Positions 13,179-24,908 of a stretch of DNA of 64,000 nt are shown one piece after another (the first letter of the stretch is position 1; each line of letters begins with the position of its first letter). This DNA comes from Megalobrama amblycephala. Lineage: Eukaryota; Chordata; Actinopteri; Cypriniformes; Xenocyprididae. Made by a program: the position numbers and the translations under genes. The notes under the pieces are model-generated. The model was not told where the DNA came from. It did not search any database and saw nothing but the letters and a program-made list of their open reading frames with translations. The DNA lies in assembly GCF_018812025.1 (NCBI RefSeq), contig NC_063045.1, forward strand, positions 61,107,839 to 61,171,838, read 5' to 3'.

Positions 13179-14404
13179 TTAAAGGGGTCATGAACTGCAT
13201 TGTTTTATTGTTTTATAACGTTTCCTGGGGTGCACTTATAATGTTAGTATCCTTTCTTCAACAAAAATTGTCATAATTTAGAAATAAAAGGCATTTTTCC
13301 TACCCTGATTTTAGCCCTCTGATTTGAACGCTCTGTTTTAAGGGGCGTGTCTGCTGAGAGCCTTCAGTGTAAACGCCCACTGCTGTGATTGGCTGACATC
13401 TTTGCATATGAAATAGCTCAGTATTACTCTCTCTTTTAGCACATTTTAACAGCTCTCAAGGTTAACTAATCGTGAAAAGTGCTGCTTTACATTTAGATCT
13501 ATGGCATTATATTTAGATTGTGGCATGAAAGGTTGCAGAGATGAACATTGTAGTCGATGCTGTTAAGCTCATGAAAGCAGTGATCTTGTCATTGCAACTG
13601 AATTTCTGCACACTAACAAATGCTTTCATCATAACTAACTCGATGTAACTAAGAGATTTGTAGAATAAAACAGGAGTTTTGGGGCGAGTCCAGAACTCAG
13701 TCACTGATAAACTCTGTTTGATTGACAGCTCCAGCGATTGTAAAGGAAGCGTTCTTTGATCGCTCTCTTTATATAATTTAATCACTGTTTAAATAACAGA
13801 TTATTTTCATCCTACTAAGAGAAACGATGTGAAGTTGAGCGTTTAGTCACTGGTTTGATTTACTGACACACAGACAAAGATCATCTGACTGTACATGAAT
13901 CATTAATATCAGATCAGGCATTAGAATGAACACAGTTACTGACATGTTGTTGCATTACTGTCGAGTTCATATCGTAAAAGTCTGTTTGCAAAGCCAAAAA
14001 TGTACCGAATACAAATAAATAAAGCTCAACTGAGACATTCACATTGTTGAAAATAAATAACCATATTCCTAGCATTAGGATCCTTTGAAAGGTAATGTTA
14101 TTTTAGTCCTGTATCGCTCTTCTCTCCTCCTCATCTCAATAACACACCAGTGGGCGGGGCTAACGTTGCAACGATGAAGTAGGCGTTGATTTCTTCTGCA
14201 GAGGCGGAGTTTCACCTATCTATGTCATAGATAGACACATTATAAGATCAGTCGTTCGCTGGGCCTGGAGTCAATAAAAACTTTTATTGGACTAAAAAGG
14301 AAGTTTTCAGTTCTGAAACTTACAGGATATTCTTATAGTACGATGATGTTAGTATCAAACTGAGTTGTTTTCCAAAAATGAAAACGATTCAGTTCATTTA
14401 TTAA
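13179..14404 (+). mobile_element. TTAA-flanked element, family C copy 1 (about 1.2 kb)
   Basis: Left end TTAAAGGGGTCATGAACTGC. The right end is a decayed inverse, CAGTTCATTTATTAA, with TTAA at 14401-14404. The interior has no transposase. A reverse copy lacking one end follows 54143. Confidence 0.65.
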
Positions 14405-14633
14405 TTTCTTTCAATTATAAAATAGTAACCACATCAATTTTGTGCTTTTTATCCATGTCTGTTAGCTTGAGATCATACTGTATTCCTAAAAGTTGACACC
14501 CACTGTTCACCATCCAATCAATTCCTGATGAAATGAATCAAGTCCAACCATGATTTTTTGTTTTAAAATCCTGTTTTGTTTGGAAATATGTCAAATTATG
14601 GAAGTGAAATGGATTGCAAATGCCATTTAATAT

Positions 14634-14762
14634 TAAAAACCAAAAGCAACTCCCTCAATGACATCATCGTCTAGGAAGTGACATCATTTTGGAGGGAAAA
14701 CAACAGTACTAGTGAGTATAAGCAATGGATTTTACTATTTACTGTGATATTTTGTGGCGTTA
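14634..14762 (+). repeat. Direct repeat, copy 2 of 2
   Basis: Second copy of the segment at 11842-11966, including both TGACATCA motifs and AGTATAAGCAATGGATTT. Confidence 0.75.
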
Positions 14763-15545
14763 AAATGGATTTTAAATGTCATTTAATACTGAGAAAAGGT
14801 AAACTATGACCCTTTTTGACCAACATTATAAGAGCTCCTCAGGGGGAGAAAAGTACAATGATTTTAAAAAGTGTTTGATATGAGTGAGAGCTTCAAACTT
14901 TACTTTAACTGCAGAAATGAGCTGGTAAATGCCACTGGTCATAATGTGGGAGCAACAGAACGCACTGACCAATCAATACGCTTCACATTTTACCCAGTCG
15001 CCACCGTTTGCTCTTTTGGAAAAAGTATTTCCATATGAGGGCTTTGAAGGCCACCTTTTGAACTTTCACATTCTCAAGATTTTCAGATCTCACTTTTCAA
15101 TTATGCATGCTTTAACCTTTCATGCTCTCCTGTGCAAATCAGTGTCAATTCTCTGTAATCTGTGTCTTACACAACCTGAGGGCTTTAAAACTATTCATTG
15201 CATTAAATAAAGCTTGAGTAGATAACGCAGACCCAACCACGTCTGGCCCCGGTTATCAATCATGAGTGGGCCCGCAGAACACACACAGCGTAATATGATC
15301 AAACCTGAACCTCTGAGAGACCGAAAATAAGCCTCGTCCTCCCGCCGGTGTTTGTGTGTAATCTATTGAAGAGGATAATGTGGTGTTTTACCACACTGTC
15401 GCAGCAGTAAAGGCATGAGCATCACAGTCGTACGAGAAATCCTGTTGGCCGAACACACCAGTAGCGTCACACCTCTTTAGATGAGTCGATCTGCTGCCTG
15501 TTTCAATTAAAAATCAAATAAACAACATGAATTTACTGTGTTATA

Positions 15546-15662
15546 ATGTGGTTGCTAGGGTATATTGTGGGGTTATATGGCATTGCTAAGTGGTTTATAT
15601 TGTGTTCTAGCTAGTTGCTAGGGTGTGAGTGGTTTTTATCATGATACAATGTGGTTGCTAGG
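15546..15662 (+). repeat. Short GTTGCTAGG minisatellite cluster
   Basis: Three spaced GTGGTTGCTAGG-type motifs at 15550, 15613 and 15653. Same motif family as the larger arrays near 28.0, 50.2 and 63.4 kb. Confidence 0.6.
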
Positions 15663-16369
15663 TTAAACAGACCTTATTCAGAGCATCGCCATTATAGATA
15701 TGAAAGCAAGGCTGTGAGGGTTAGATCATGTTTTCAATGGCATCCGCTGTATAAAGCTCCTATAATTTCCACAGCTCTGTAGTTTTTGTCTACTGAAATT
15801 TCTTGGAAAGATATTTTTTGCAGAGTTTTGTCAGCAGAACAATCCAAAAAACACATTAAATAATAGTAGGCTACACTCCACTGAAGAGATCACAGCCTCG
15901 TTTTCATTCCCGTTAAAAATCAAAGATGGCGCTGCTGTGAGGAAGGTCCACTATATGAATCTCTAGATATTTGTCTCTTTAATAGTTTTTTTTTTTGTAT
16001 GAAACCCTTGATATTACATTATATCACATTAAAATACCACCTTATTTTTCACGTAGGCTAAGAGCCATTTGTAAATTTAATGTCTGGCTTCGTTATTTTT
16101 AGGTGTACAAAACAGCTCCTTGTGCTGCTTGATAGTGCAAACTGGGATTTCTTACCATATTATTTTAATATATTGTCTTAAAAAAAAAAAAACACGGGTT
16201 TGTAGCGCAGATTTATCGTTTACTGCACTTTGTTATTAGCCTATAGCGGCTAATGAATCGGAAGTCTACATTCAGCTTACTTCCGCTTGAAAATAAGGTG
16301 GATAAACACCCAAAGCGTTTCAAGTAAATCATATTAACACACATATTAATAACCCCTTCTTATGTGTAT

Positions 16370-16723
16370 GTGTTGCAGCAGGATTTCGTGGGGTACCGTC
16401 TTCTTATGTCTCGTCACAGCACACTAAACCCCGGGATTTCCGCGGGCCTCGGGGGGGTGTGTGGGGGGCGTACGGGATTAAATTAGGCACACAGGGGCTT
16501 ATGGGAACCGTAGGACAGAGCAGGCAGTGATAGCATACACCACACAGCTCACCTGAGCGAGTGTCCTTGAGAGATAGGACTCCATAATCCCTGCGCCTCC
16601 CCCGGGAACGCCGGGAATGCGCCGTGAATTCATGCATCAGGCTTACGGTCACACTCGCTCACTCCAGTCATGCTGTGGATTTGCTGTATGTGCACCTACA
16701 TGCCCACATCGAGTGACTGACAG
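16370..16723 (+). other. GC-rich block ending in a strong splice donor
   Basis: A CpG-containing block in AT-rich surroundings, ending CTGACAG|GTGAGTAAA at 16723/16724, a near-perfect donor. It could be a non-coding first exon and promoter, or a conserved non-coding element. No protein frame is convincing. Confidence 0.2.
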
Positions 16724-17007
16724 GTGAGTAAATAAATTGCTATGAGGAGGAGGAGGGGTATAGTCTGCATGTTGGAAAAATTTAACTGGCTTTATGCAAC
16801 TTCCAGGATACCTTTTTTACATGTCAGTCATATTTTCCAAAGTTTTCCATGTGGCATCAGATCTTTGAAAGACACTGAGTTTTGTTTGAGGCACAAAAAG
16901 TTATTCAAAAGCAGATATCTAAATAGGCCTATCAGTTTCCTAGTGTTTGTCAGTTTGTTCCCATGGTTACTGATTAGTTTCACCTGTGTTTCATTTAGCT
17001 CCCTTTG
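16724..17007. other. Unique stretch with a fragment of a dispersed repeat
   Basis: 16955-17000 (CCCATGGTTACTGATTAGTT) resembles in reverse the repeat pieces near 47200 and 63000. Confidence 0.35.
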
Positions 17008-18846
17008 TTGGAAGCTTGTTTCCACCATGAAATAAAAAATAAAAAAGGTTATTGTGACTTTTATCTCACAATTCTGACTTTTTCTCAGAATTGCGAGATA
17101 TAAACTCACAATTGGGAGTTATAAAGTTAGAGTTGCGTGTTATAAAAGTCAGAATTACGAGTTATAAAAGTCAGAATTACGAGTTATAAAGTCAGAATTA
17201 CAAGTTATAAAGTCAGAAAGCGTGATATAAATTCAGAATTATGAGTTATAAAGTCAGAAAGCGTGATATAAATTCAGAATTATGAGTTATAAAGTCAGAA
17301 AGCGTGATATAAATTCAGAATTACAAGTTATAAAGTCAGAACTGTGTGATATAAATTCAGAATTACGAGTTATAAAGTAAGAATTACGAGTTATAAAATC
17401 AGAATTACGAGTTATAAAATCAGAATTACAATATATAAAGTCAGAATTGCGAGATATAAAGTCAGAATTGTGTTATAATGTCAAATTGTGAGAGAAAATT
17501 GCGAGTTTATATCATTTATATATCTATATATATTATAAAAGGTAATTGCGAGTTTATATACAAAAAAAGTCAGAATTGCGAGATATAAAGTCAGAATTGC
17601 GAGTTATAAAGTCAGAATTGCGAGTTATAAAGTCAGAATTGCGAGATATAAAGTCTGAATTGCGAGATAAAGTCAGAATTGCGAGTTATAAAGTCAGAAT
17701 TACGAGATATAAAGTCAGAATTGCGAGTTATAAAGTCAGAATTTCGTGAAATAAAGTCAGAATTACGAGTTATAAAGTCAGAATTGCGAGATATAAAGTC
17801 AGAATTGCGAGATATAAAGTCAGAATTGCGAGTTATAAAATCAGAATTACGAGTTATAAAATCAGAATTACAATATATAAAGTCAGAATTGCGAGATATA
17901 AAGTCAGAATTGTGTTATAATGTCAAATTGTGAGAGAAAATTGCGAGTTTATATCATTTATATATCTATATATATTATAAAAGGTAATTGCGAGTTTATA
18001 TACAAAAAAAGTCAGAATTGCGAGTTATAAAGTCAGAATTTCGTGAAATAAAGTCAGAATTACGAGATATAAAGTCAAAATTGCGAGATATAAAGTCAGA
18101 ATTGCGAGATATAAAGTCAGAATTGTGTTATAATGTCAAATTGTGAGAGAAAATTGCGAGTTTATATCATTTATATATCTATATATATTATAAAAGGTAA
18201 TTGCGAGTTTATATACAAAAAAGTCAGAATTATGAGACAGAAAGTCAAAATTGCTTGATTAAAAAGTTGCAGTTGCGAGAAAAAAATCTGAATTGCAAGT
18301 TACAATTCAGACTTTATAACGCTCGATTGTAAGTTTAAATTTCACAATTCTGAGATCTGAAATTGTGAGAAGCAAACTCGCAATTGCGAGGAAAAAAAGT
18401 CAGAATTGCAAGATAAAAAGTCACAATTACCTTTTTTATTTGGAGAAACATAAAGTCAGAATTTCGTGAAATAAAGTCAGAATTACGAGTTATAAAGTCA
18501 GAATTGCGAGATATAAAGTCAGAATTGCGAGATATAAAGTCAGAATTGTGTTATAATGTCAAATTGTGAGAGAAAATTGCGAGTTTATATCATTTATATA
18601 TCTATATATATTATAAAAGGTAATTGCGAGTTTATATACAAAAAAGTCAGAATTATGAGACAGAAAGTCAGAATTGCAAGATAAAAAGTCACAATTACCT
18701 TTTTTATTTGGAGAAACATAAAGTCAGAATTTCGTGAAATAAAGTCAGAATTACGAGTTATAAAATCAGAATTGCGAGATATAAAGTCAGAATTGTGAGA
18801 TATAAAGTCACAATTACTTTTTTATTTGGAGAAACAAGCTTCAGTA
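17008..18846. mobile_element. Fold-back element F2, copy 2 (about 1.84 kb)
   Basis: Ends TTGGAAGCTTGTTTCC and CAAGCTTCAGTA match the F2 ends. The interior is a 21-bp tandem repeat, AGTCAGAATTGCGAGATATA plus A, in many variants. Because 21 is a multiple of 3 it produces artefactual open frames reading KSELRDI. A block of about 100 bp containing TGTTATAATGTCAAATTGTG appears four times (17471, 17913, 18126, 18549). No clear target duplication. Confidence 0.75.
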
Positions 18847-20449
18847 GTTTTCTTTGTGTGTATATATATATAAACCCTGAGTTTTCCTAAGTTCCTTGTC
18901 AATTTGTAAAACTAAAAGTTTCACGATGTAGGAAAACTAACATTTGGTGAAAAACAAACACTTATTTTAAAATGTAAAAAAGACATGAAATGACCACTAT
19001 AACCAGTAGATGGCGGCAGAGGAGCACTTATTGGCTTAGCCATTTCCACTCCTTCATATATTTTTTCTCACATTTTGCTTTTGAATTTATTTTTTAGAGA
19101 TTATCAAATCCCTTTTAAAACAATAAAAATCTATTTTTGTCTATTTTTTGTAATAAAGTGTGAAGTATATTTGTTCACAAATTCCCATGAAAAACGAAAC
19201 TATTCTTCAAATCGCGAATGAAATTACACAGCGAGTAAAGAGTACAGCACAAACTCACTGAGTGCAAAAACTCCCGTTTTAATCAATGAATCTGACTAAA
19301 CTTCACTATAAATCTTTTATTTAAATAGTTTCTTTGCTTGGTTTGTTATAATTAGAGGATTTGTGCACGTATAAAACTTAGTAAACTTGTGCTAAACATA
19401 AACTCATACAGCGTTTTGCGGATTCTCACTACCGGCAACTTAAAAACCTCTGGTCATTATTTTCAACAGAAATGGCTGTGATTGGCTACAATACTCAACA
19501 CTGCAAAATCTCGTTGTAAATAGAAACATTTGCAGTGCCGTTAACAAGAATTTAAAAACCAGATGGCTTTAATTTACTTGCCTTTCTCTTTTATTAAATA
19601 TTTACAAATTATATGTTACACATAGTAATATAGCTCTGCTAATCCTGCAATAAAAATATATGAATGTGCATTGACCTGACCATGGAGTCACATTAAACAC
19701 ATTTGACCATCTTCAAATGCAGAATTTTGCAGATTTTTCCCTCAATTTGGTTCATAAAAAGGAGGGCTCATATCTGTAAAAAAACAAAAAAATCTAAGGT
19801 GCCCTTTAAGCTCATTAACTTAACTATTGACCCTGCGATCTAAAAATGTCAGCCTGCTCAACTTCTCCATGAGGGGAATTTGTCTGTGGTTGGTAAATTT
19901 GACTCTTTTTTTCCTCTCCTTTCGATACAGAAATATCCCGTTCTCCCCTGGGCGTTGAGGAAACTTTCAGGCCGCTTCGTCTGCTGGTGTTTGAAGCCAT
20001 CGGGCCCTCATTCCCATCGCCGGGCTTCAAAGACCATCTCGCCACAGATGCACCGTTAACCTGGAGATTTAAACAAGGTCTTTGCAAGTTCTTCTTATAT
20101 CTAAAACATCTATCAGCATGTGATACATTGCACCAGGGTATTTGTGACCTTTTCTCTGGAGATGAAAGGCCCATCGCACGCTTTCATCTAAAGTAGCTGC
20201 GCTCTCAAGATTTGAAGCCACTGTCGCGTCGTATTTTTGAGTCTCTGGACAGGCGAGTGACGTCCAAACATCTCGACTTTAAAGGCAAATGAAAATGTCA
20301 CTCATAGGAGCAAGTGCTGTCCATAACGTTTTCATAAATGTCACTGCAGAGGAAGGGGGAAATGATGCAGGACAATTAATTGACTTGGATTAATATTGTT
20401 TTCTGTAAACATGCATTTTATTCATAGATATTTACATTCTTCCTGACAT
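18847..20449. other. Mostly unique intergenic stretch
   Basis: 18950-19140 is a fragment related to the hairpin element near 53 kb and holds a CTCF-like site. 19830-20340 is non-repetitive and modestly GC-rich, with short ORFs on both strands (69 and 116 codons) lacking recognisable features. Confidence 0.4.
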
Positions 20450-21218
20450 GAAGTTTTTGAAAGAGTCTCTTCTGCTCAACAAGGCTGCGTTTATTTGATC
20501 AAAAATACAGTAAAAATAGTGAAATATTATTACAATTTTAAATAACTCTTTTCAATGTGAATATATTGTAAAATGTAATTTATTCCTGTGATCAAAGCTG
20601 AATTTTCAGCATCATTACTCCAGTCTTCAGTGTCACATGATCCTTCAGAAATCATTCTAATATGATGATTTGATGCTCAAGAAACATTTATGATTATTAT
20701 CAATGTTGAAAACAGTTTTTGCTGCTTCAGATTTGATACCATACAATCATTTGTGGTAAAATAAAAAATAGAGAGATTAATACATTATTCATCAAGGACG
20801 CATTAAATTGATCAAAAGTGACAGTGAAGACATTTATAATGTTACAACATATTTTTATTTAATAGATGCTTTAATAGATTTAATAAATGACATTCGTTGA
20901 ACTTTCTATTCATCAAAGAATTCTGAAAAATATATATAAATGTTTCTTGAGCAGCAAATCATCATATTAGAATGATTTCTGAAGGATCATGTGACACTGA
21001 AGACTGGAGTAATGATGCTGAAAATTCAGCTTTGAACACAGAAATAAATTACACTTTACTATATATTCACATAGAAAACAGCTATTTTAAATCATAAAAA
21101 TATTTCACAATATTTCTGTTTTTATGGTATTTTTGATCAAATAAATGCAGCCTTGATGAGACTTCTTTCAAAAACATCAAAAAATGTTAATATCTCCAAA
21201 CTTTTGACAGGTACTGTT
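20450..21218. mobile_element. Fold-back MITE of the TTCAGCATCATTACTCCAGT family, copy 1
   Basis: Inverted arms of about 350 bp: GAGTCTCTTCTGCTCAACAA and TTCAGCATCATTACTCCAGT on the left, with their inverses near 21005 and 21155. It ends near CCAAACTTTTGACAGGTACTG. Very similar arms occur at 23905-24830, 26117-26540 and 38690-38935. Confidence 0.7.
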
Positions 21219-21337
21219 AATTTTTATTTATAACTTGACATAATTTTGACAGTCATTTTATGGTTTAGGATGTTACCATAAACACTAATCTACATCTACA
21301 TCCCCTTAATACGGTATTCATTTTATTTGTGCAGGTC

Positions 21338-21887
21338 TTAAAGGGGACATATCATGAAAATCAGACTTTTTCCATGTTCAAGTGCTATAATCGGGTCCCC
21401 GGTGCATCTACCAACCTAGAAAACGTGAACAAGGACAACCCAGTAGCTTTTGTTTTGGCAAACCTTTCTCTGCAAGCATGTGAAAAAAACGAGCCGCTCA
21501 GATTTCGCTCGCCTAGTGACGTAGGAAGGGGATCTTATTATAATATTACCACCCCTTAATCTGCACATTTTCACCCATGGTGCCGCAATTTTGTTTTCGC
21601 AAGCAAGGCAAAGCTGCAGATGAAGAAAATGTAAGTATTTTTAAGTAATGCAGTGTGTTTTATTTAATGGCGGAAACAAGCTTCCATAGTTTTAAAGCTC
21701 CGCCCTCTTCTGGAAAGGAGGAGGGGAGCAGCAGCTCATTTGCATTTAAAGGGACACACACAGAAACGGCGTGTTTTTGCTCACACCCAAATAGGGGCAA
21801 ATTTGACAAGCTATAATAAATGATCTGTGGGGGATTTTGAGCTGAAACTTCACAGACACATTCTGGAGACACCAGAGACCCCTTTAA
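21338..21887. mobile_element. TTAA-flanked element, family B copy 2
   Basis: Left end TTAAAGGGGACATATCATGA, TTAA again at 21884-21887. The last 35 or so bases before the right end, present in copies 1 and 3, are deleted. A piece of an F2 right end sits inside at 21662-21688. Confidence 0.75.
21662..21688. mobile_element. Isolated F2 right terminus
   Basis: TGGCGGAAACAAGCTTCCAT matches the right end of F2 copy 1 (5432-5451). No left end or tandem interior is present. It interrupts family B copy 2, so it is either an internally deleted F2 insertion or a recombination scar. Confidence 0.55.
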
Positions 21888-22639
21888 AAACGGTATTAAA
21901 AGCCTTAAAATTGAAAATATTTTTAATATCTTTTAATGCCTAACAATTACCTTATCCATATCATATTTCATTTAATTGCAAAATGCATGTATATAATATT
22001 CTCTCTATATTTTAATGTTTTAATCAAGTAATGATTCATAAGAAAGAAAACCAAAACCAGTGTGAAATAAATGTTAAAAGCAAGAATAAGCAAGAAAATG
22101 CATTTTAAAAAAGTCACATGCCCCTTAAATTAGATTTAATTTGTCAGTATATGCCTTAACATTACTGCAGTAAAGATAGACACAGGTATATAGTATTAAT
22201 ACTGTCCAAACCCATCTTTATTGTGCTTGATATGAAATTTAAAGGTGATTTAAAATCTGGTGTTCATGAAAGAGTGTGAACCCTGATATAAACAGCTTAT
22301 GAATGCATGTAAAATCTGAATTAAATTTTCCCGTTCACATTATTGAATGAAATACAAGTATATCTTGGATCATTTCTATGCATCCTGAAATTGACTTTCC
22401 ATGCAATGCAGGCGTAGAAGTTTGGCAAGACATCTTGAAAGGCAGCATTATTGGTGACGTTTGATAAGCTTTTACTGACAGGAGTCTTTTCTGTAGTTTG
22501 TATTAAAATGAGTCCCAGCTTGAGTAAAAACTCCTCTAGTTTCTCCTCTGTAACTCCAGAGAGACAAGCCACATGCTCTCTGATTTATATATCTCACAAA
22601 AATGCCCTTCCCTCACATCCCAAGTGGATTTCTATAAAT
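21888..22639. other. AT-rich intergenic stretch
   Basis: No recognisable gene or repeat. Confidence 0.4.
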
Positions 22640-23330
22640 GCCTCATGAATACCCCCTTTTATTTTTATTTATGGGCCAGGGTTTTATAATTGAATAGTAA
22701 TTAATGCCGTCAGTCCCGAGCCCCGGCACCGTTCTTTACATAGACACTTTCAGGTGATGAATGAGGCCCATCTATTACGCTCCCTAACAAGACCCGCTTC
22801 CTCACGACGTTCCTGATTAAAGTATCCTGCTCATTTTCACACGAAAAAAGACCAGCTCTCTATTTAATTTCGAAATTGCCCTCGATAACGTCGGACCGTT
22901 CTCCGGCAACCTGACCACTCAGTAAAATAGATCTCTTGTAAGATTCATAATAGATGAAGAAGAATAGAGACCATTAATAAAACTGATAACTTCATTTAGG
23001 CATTGTGAATTCAGGAGCATTTTACCAGAGGGCCCCCATTACTTTTTATTGTATTTAAAGGAGATATAATTAATGTCCGTGATCAGTGAAATTCCGAAAT
23101 ACCTTGACGGAGCAGGTAATTATGGGTATGAGTGATCTTCTAATATTCGCTTCTGCTCCGCTCTGTAATGTTTCCTTTTAATTGCATCTCAGAATGACAT
23201 CACGGTAAATAATGCGAGGTTTAAACGCTGAAGTGTTCGACGCCGACACAAATAACACCATTAGGAGAGGATTCAGCTACAGTTCACTCCGCAAAACATG
23301 AGCACTGCCGTTATTCATCTACATTAATGC
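22640..23330. other. Unique, non-repetitive block; candidate conserved non-coding element
   Basis: About 690 bp without microsatellites or transposon ends and with mixed base composition. It contains homeodomain-type cores (ATTAATTA-like, GGTAATTATGGG). No ORF of note. The enhancer reading is inference only. Confidence 0.25.
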
Positions 23331-23399
23331 ATTTTGAATATATTTTAACTAATAATATAAAAAATAAAGAAATACACACGTACACACACACATATATAC

Positions 23400-23744
23400 A
23401 GTCAAACCAAAAATTATTCAGATATTTGATATATTTTTACTAGTGGGTTCAGGACACTATAGTTCATTTATGTAAGTGAGGATACCAAATAAAGTAAACT
23501 GAAATATTATACCCAAAAATTCTTCATACAGTGGAATACCAGTAAAACTGATACAAATTTGGGACCAAAAATGATTCAGACACTTTGACCTGACCATGTT
23601 TTGCAAGTGTAATCTGACATAATTAAGACACAGTTTAACTCTGAGATCTTGTCATATTTTATTACCATATATTTTGTAAACTATAGTGAATAAACTGAAT
23701 TAATGAATGAAATTTTCAAGGTGGCTGAATACATTTTGGTTTGA

Positions 23745-23749
<5 letters not shown>
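23400..23749 (-). mobile_element. Tc1-like MITE, copy 2
   Basis: Left CAGTCAAACCAAAAATTATT and right AATACATTTTGGTTTGACTA are inverted ends. The interior matches the copy at 232-541 in reverse (GTTCATTTATGTAAGTGAGG, GTGGGTTCAGGACACTA). Flanked by TATA. Confidence 0.72.
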
Positions 23750-23782
<33 letters not shown>

Positions 23783-23824
23783 CACACATATACATAAATA
23801 CTGTACATATATACACTCACATAA

Positions 23825-23900
<76 letters not shown>
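23750..23900. repeat. (TA)n microsatellites with CA/CATA interruptions
   Basis: TA tract to about 23775, then a CA-rich part, then about 70 bases of pure TA at 23829-23900. Confidence 0.92.
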
Positions 23901-23904
<4 letters not shown>

Positions 23905-24827
23905 TACAGTCCAAAAGTTTGGAACCACTAAGATTTTTAATGTTTTTAAAAGAAGTTTCGTCTGCTCACCAAGGCTACATTTATTTAATTAAAAATACAG
24001 TAAAAAACAGTAATATTGTGAAGTATTATTACAATTTAAAATAACTGTTTTCTATTTGAATATATTTCACAAAGTAATTTATTCCTGTGATGCAAAGCTG
24101 AATTTTCAGCATCGTTACTCCAGTCTTCAGTGTCACATGATCCTTCAGAAATCATTCTAATATGCTGATCTGCTGCTCAATAAACATTAATGATTATTTT
24201 CAATGTTGAAAACAGTTGTGTACTTTTTTTTTCAGGATTCCTTGATGAATAGAAAGTTCAAAAGAACAGCATTTATCTGAAATACAAAGCTTCTGTAGCA
24301 TTATACACTACCGTTCAAAAATTTGGGGTCAGTAAGAATTTTTATTTTTATTTTTTTGAAAAGAAATTAAAGAAATGAATACTTTTATTCAGGAAGGATG
24401 CATTAAATCAATCAAAAGTGGCAGTAAAGACATTTATAATGTTACAAAAGATTAGATTTCAGATAAACACTGTTCTTTTGAACTTTCTATTCATCAAATA
24501 ATCCTGAAAAAAAATATTGTACACAAATATTTTGTACAATTGTACACATTAAATGTTTCTTGAGCAGCAGATCAGATATTAGAATGATTTCTGAAGGATC
24601 ATGTGACACTGAAGACTGGAGTAATGATGCTGAAAATTCAGCTTTGCATCACAGGAATAAATTACTTTGTGAAATATATTCAAATAGAAAACAGTTATTT
24701 TAAATTGTAATAATATTTCACAATATTACTGTTTTTTACTGTATTTTGAATTAAATAAATGTAGCCTTGGTGAGCAGACGAAACTTCTTTTAAAAACATT
24801 AAAAATCTTAGTGGTTCCAAACTTTTG

Positions 24828-24830
<3 letters not shown>
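23905..24830. mobile_element. Fold-back MITE of the TTCAGCATCATTACTCCAGT family, copy 2
   Basis: GTCCAAAAGTTTGGAACCAC at the left and GTGGTTCCAAACTTTTGG at the right end a nearly perfect inverted repeat with arms of about 400 bp. A second, inner element start (ACTACCGTTCAAAAATTTGG, 24306) suggests nesting near the centre. Long TA tracts flank both sides. Confidence 0.8.

Positions 24831-24902
<72 letters not shown>
24831..24902. repeat. (TA)n microsatellite
   Basis: About 70 bases of TA directly after the fold-back MITE. Confidence 0.92.

Positions 24903-24908
<6 letters not shown>

Larger units (their letters stand above)
14405..16369. other. Mostly unique intergenic stretch
   Basis: No gene recognised. 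It contains the second direct-repeat copy (14634-14762), a short GTTGCTAGG cluster (15546-15662) and a hairpin GTGGTGTTTTACCAC near 15380. Confidence 0.4.

Noticed and set aside
17546..17933. Heptad-repeat proteins (KSELRDI repeats) as a coiled-coil gene
   Set aside because: The 21-bp tandem repeat of element F2 is a multiple of three, so it stays open by arithmetic. No start context, splice sites or homology.
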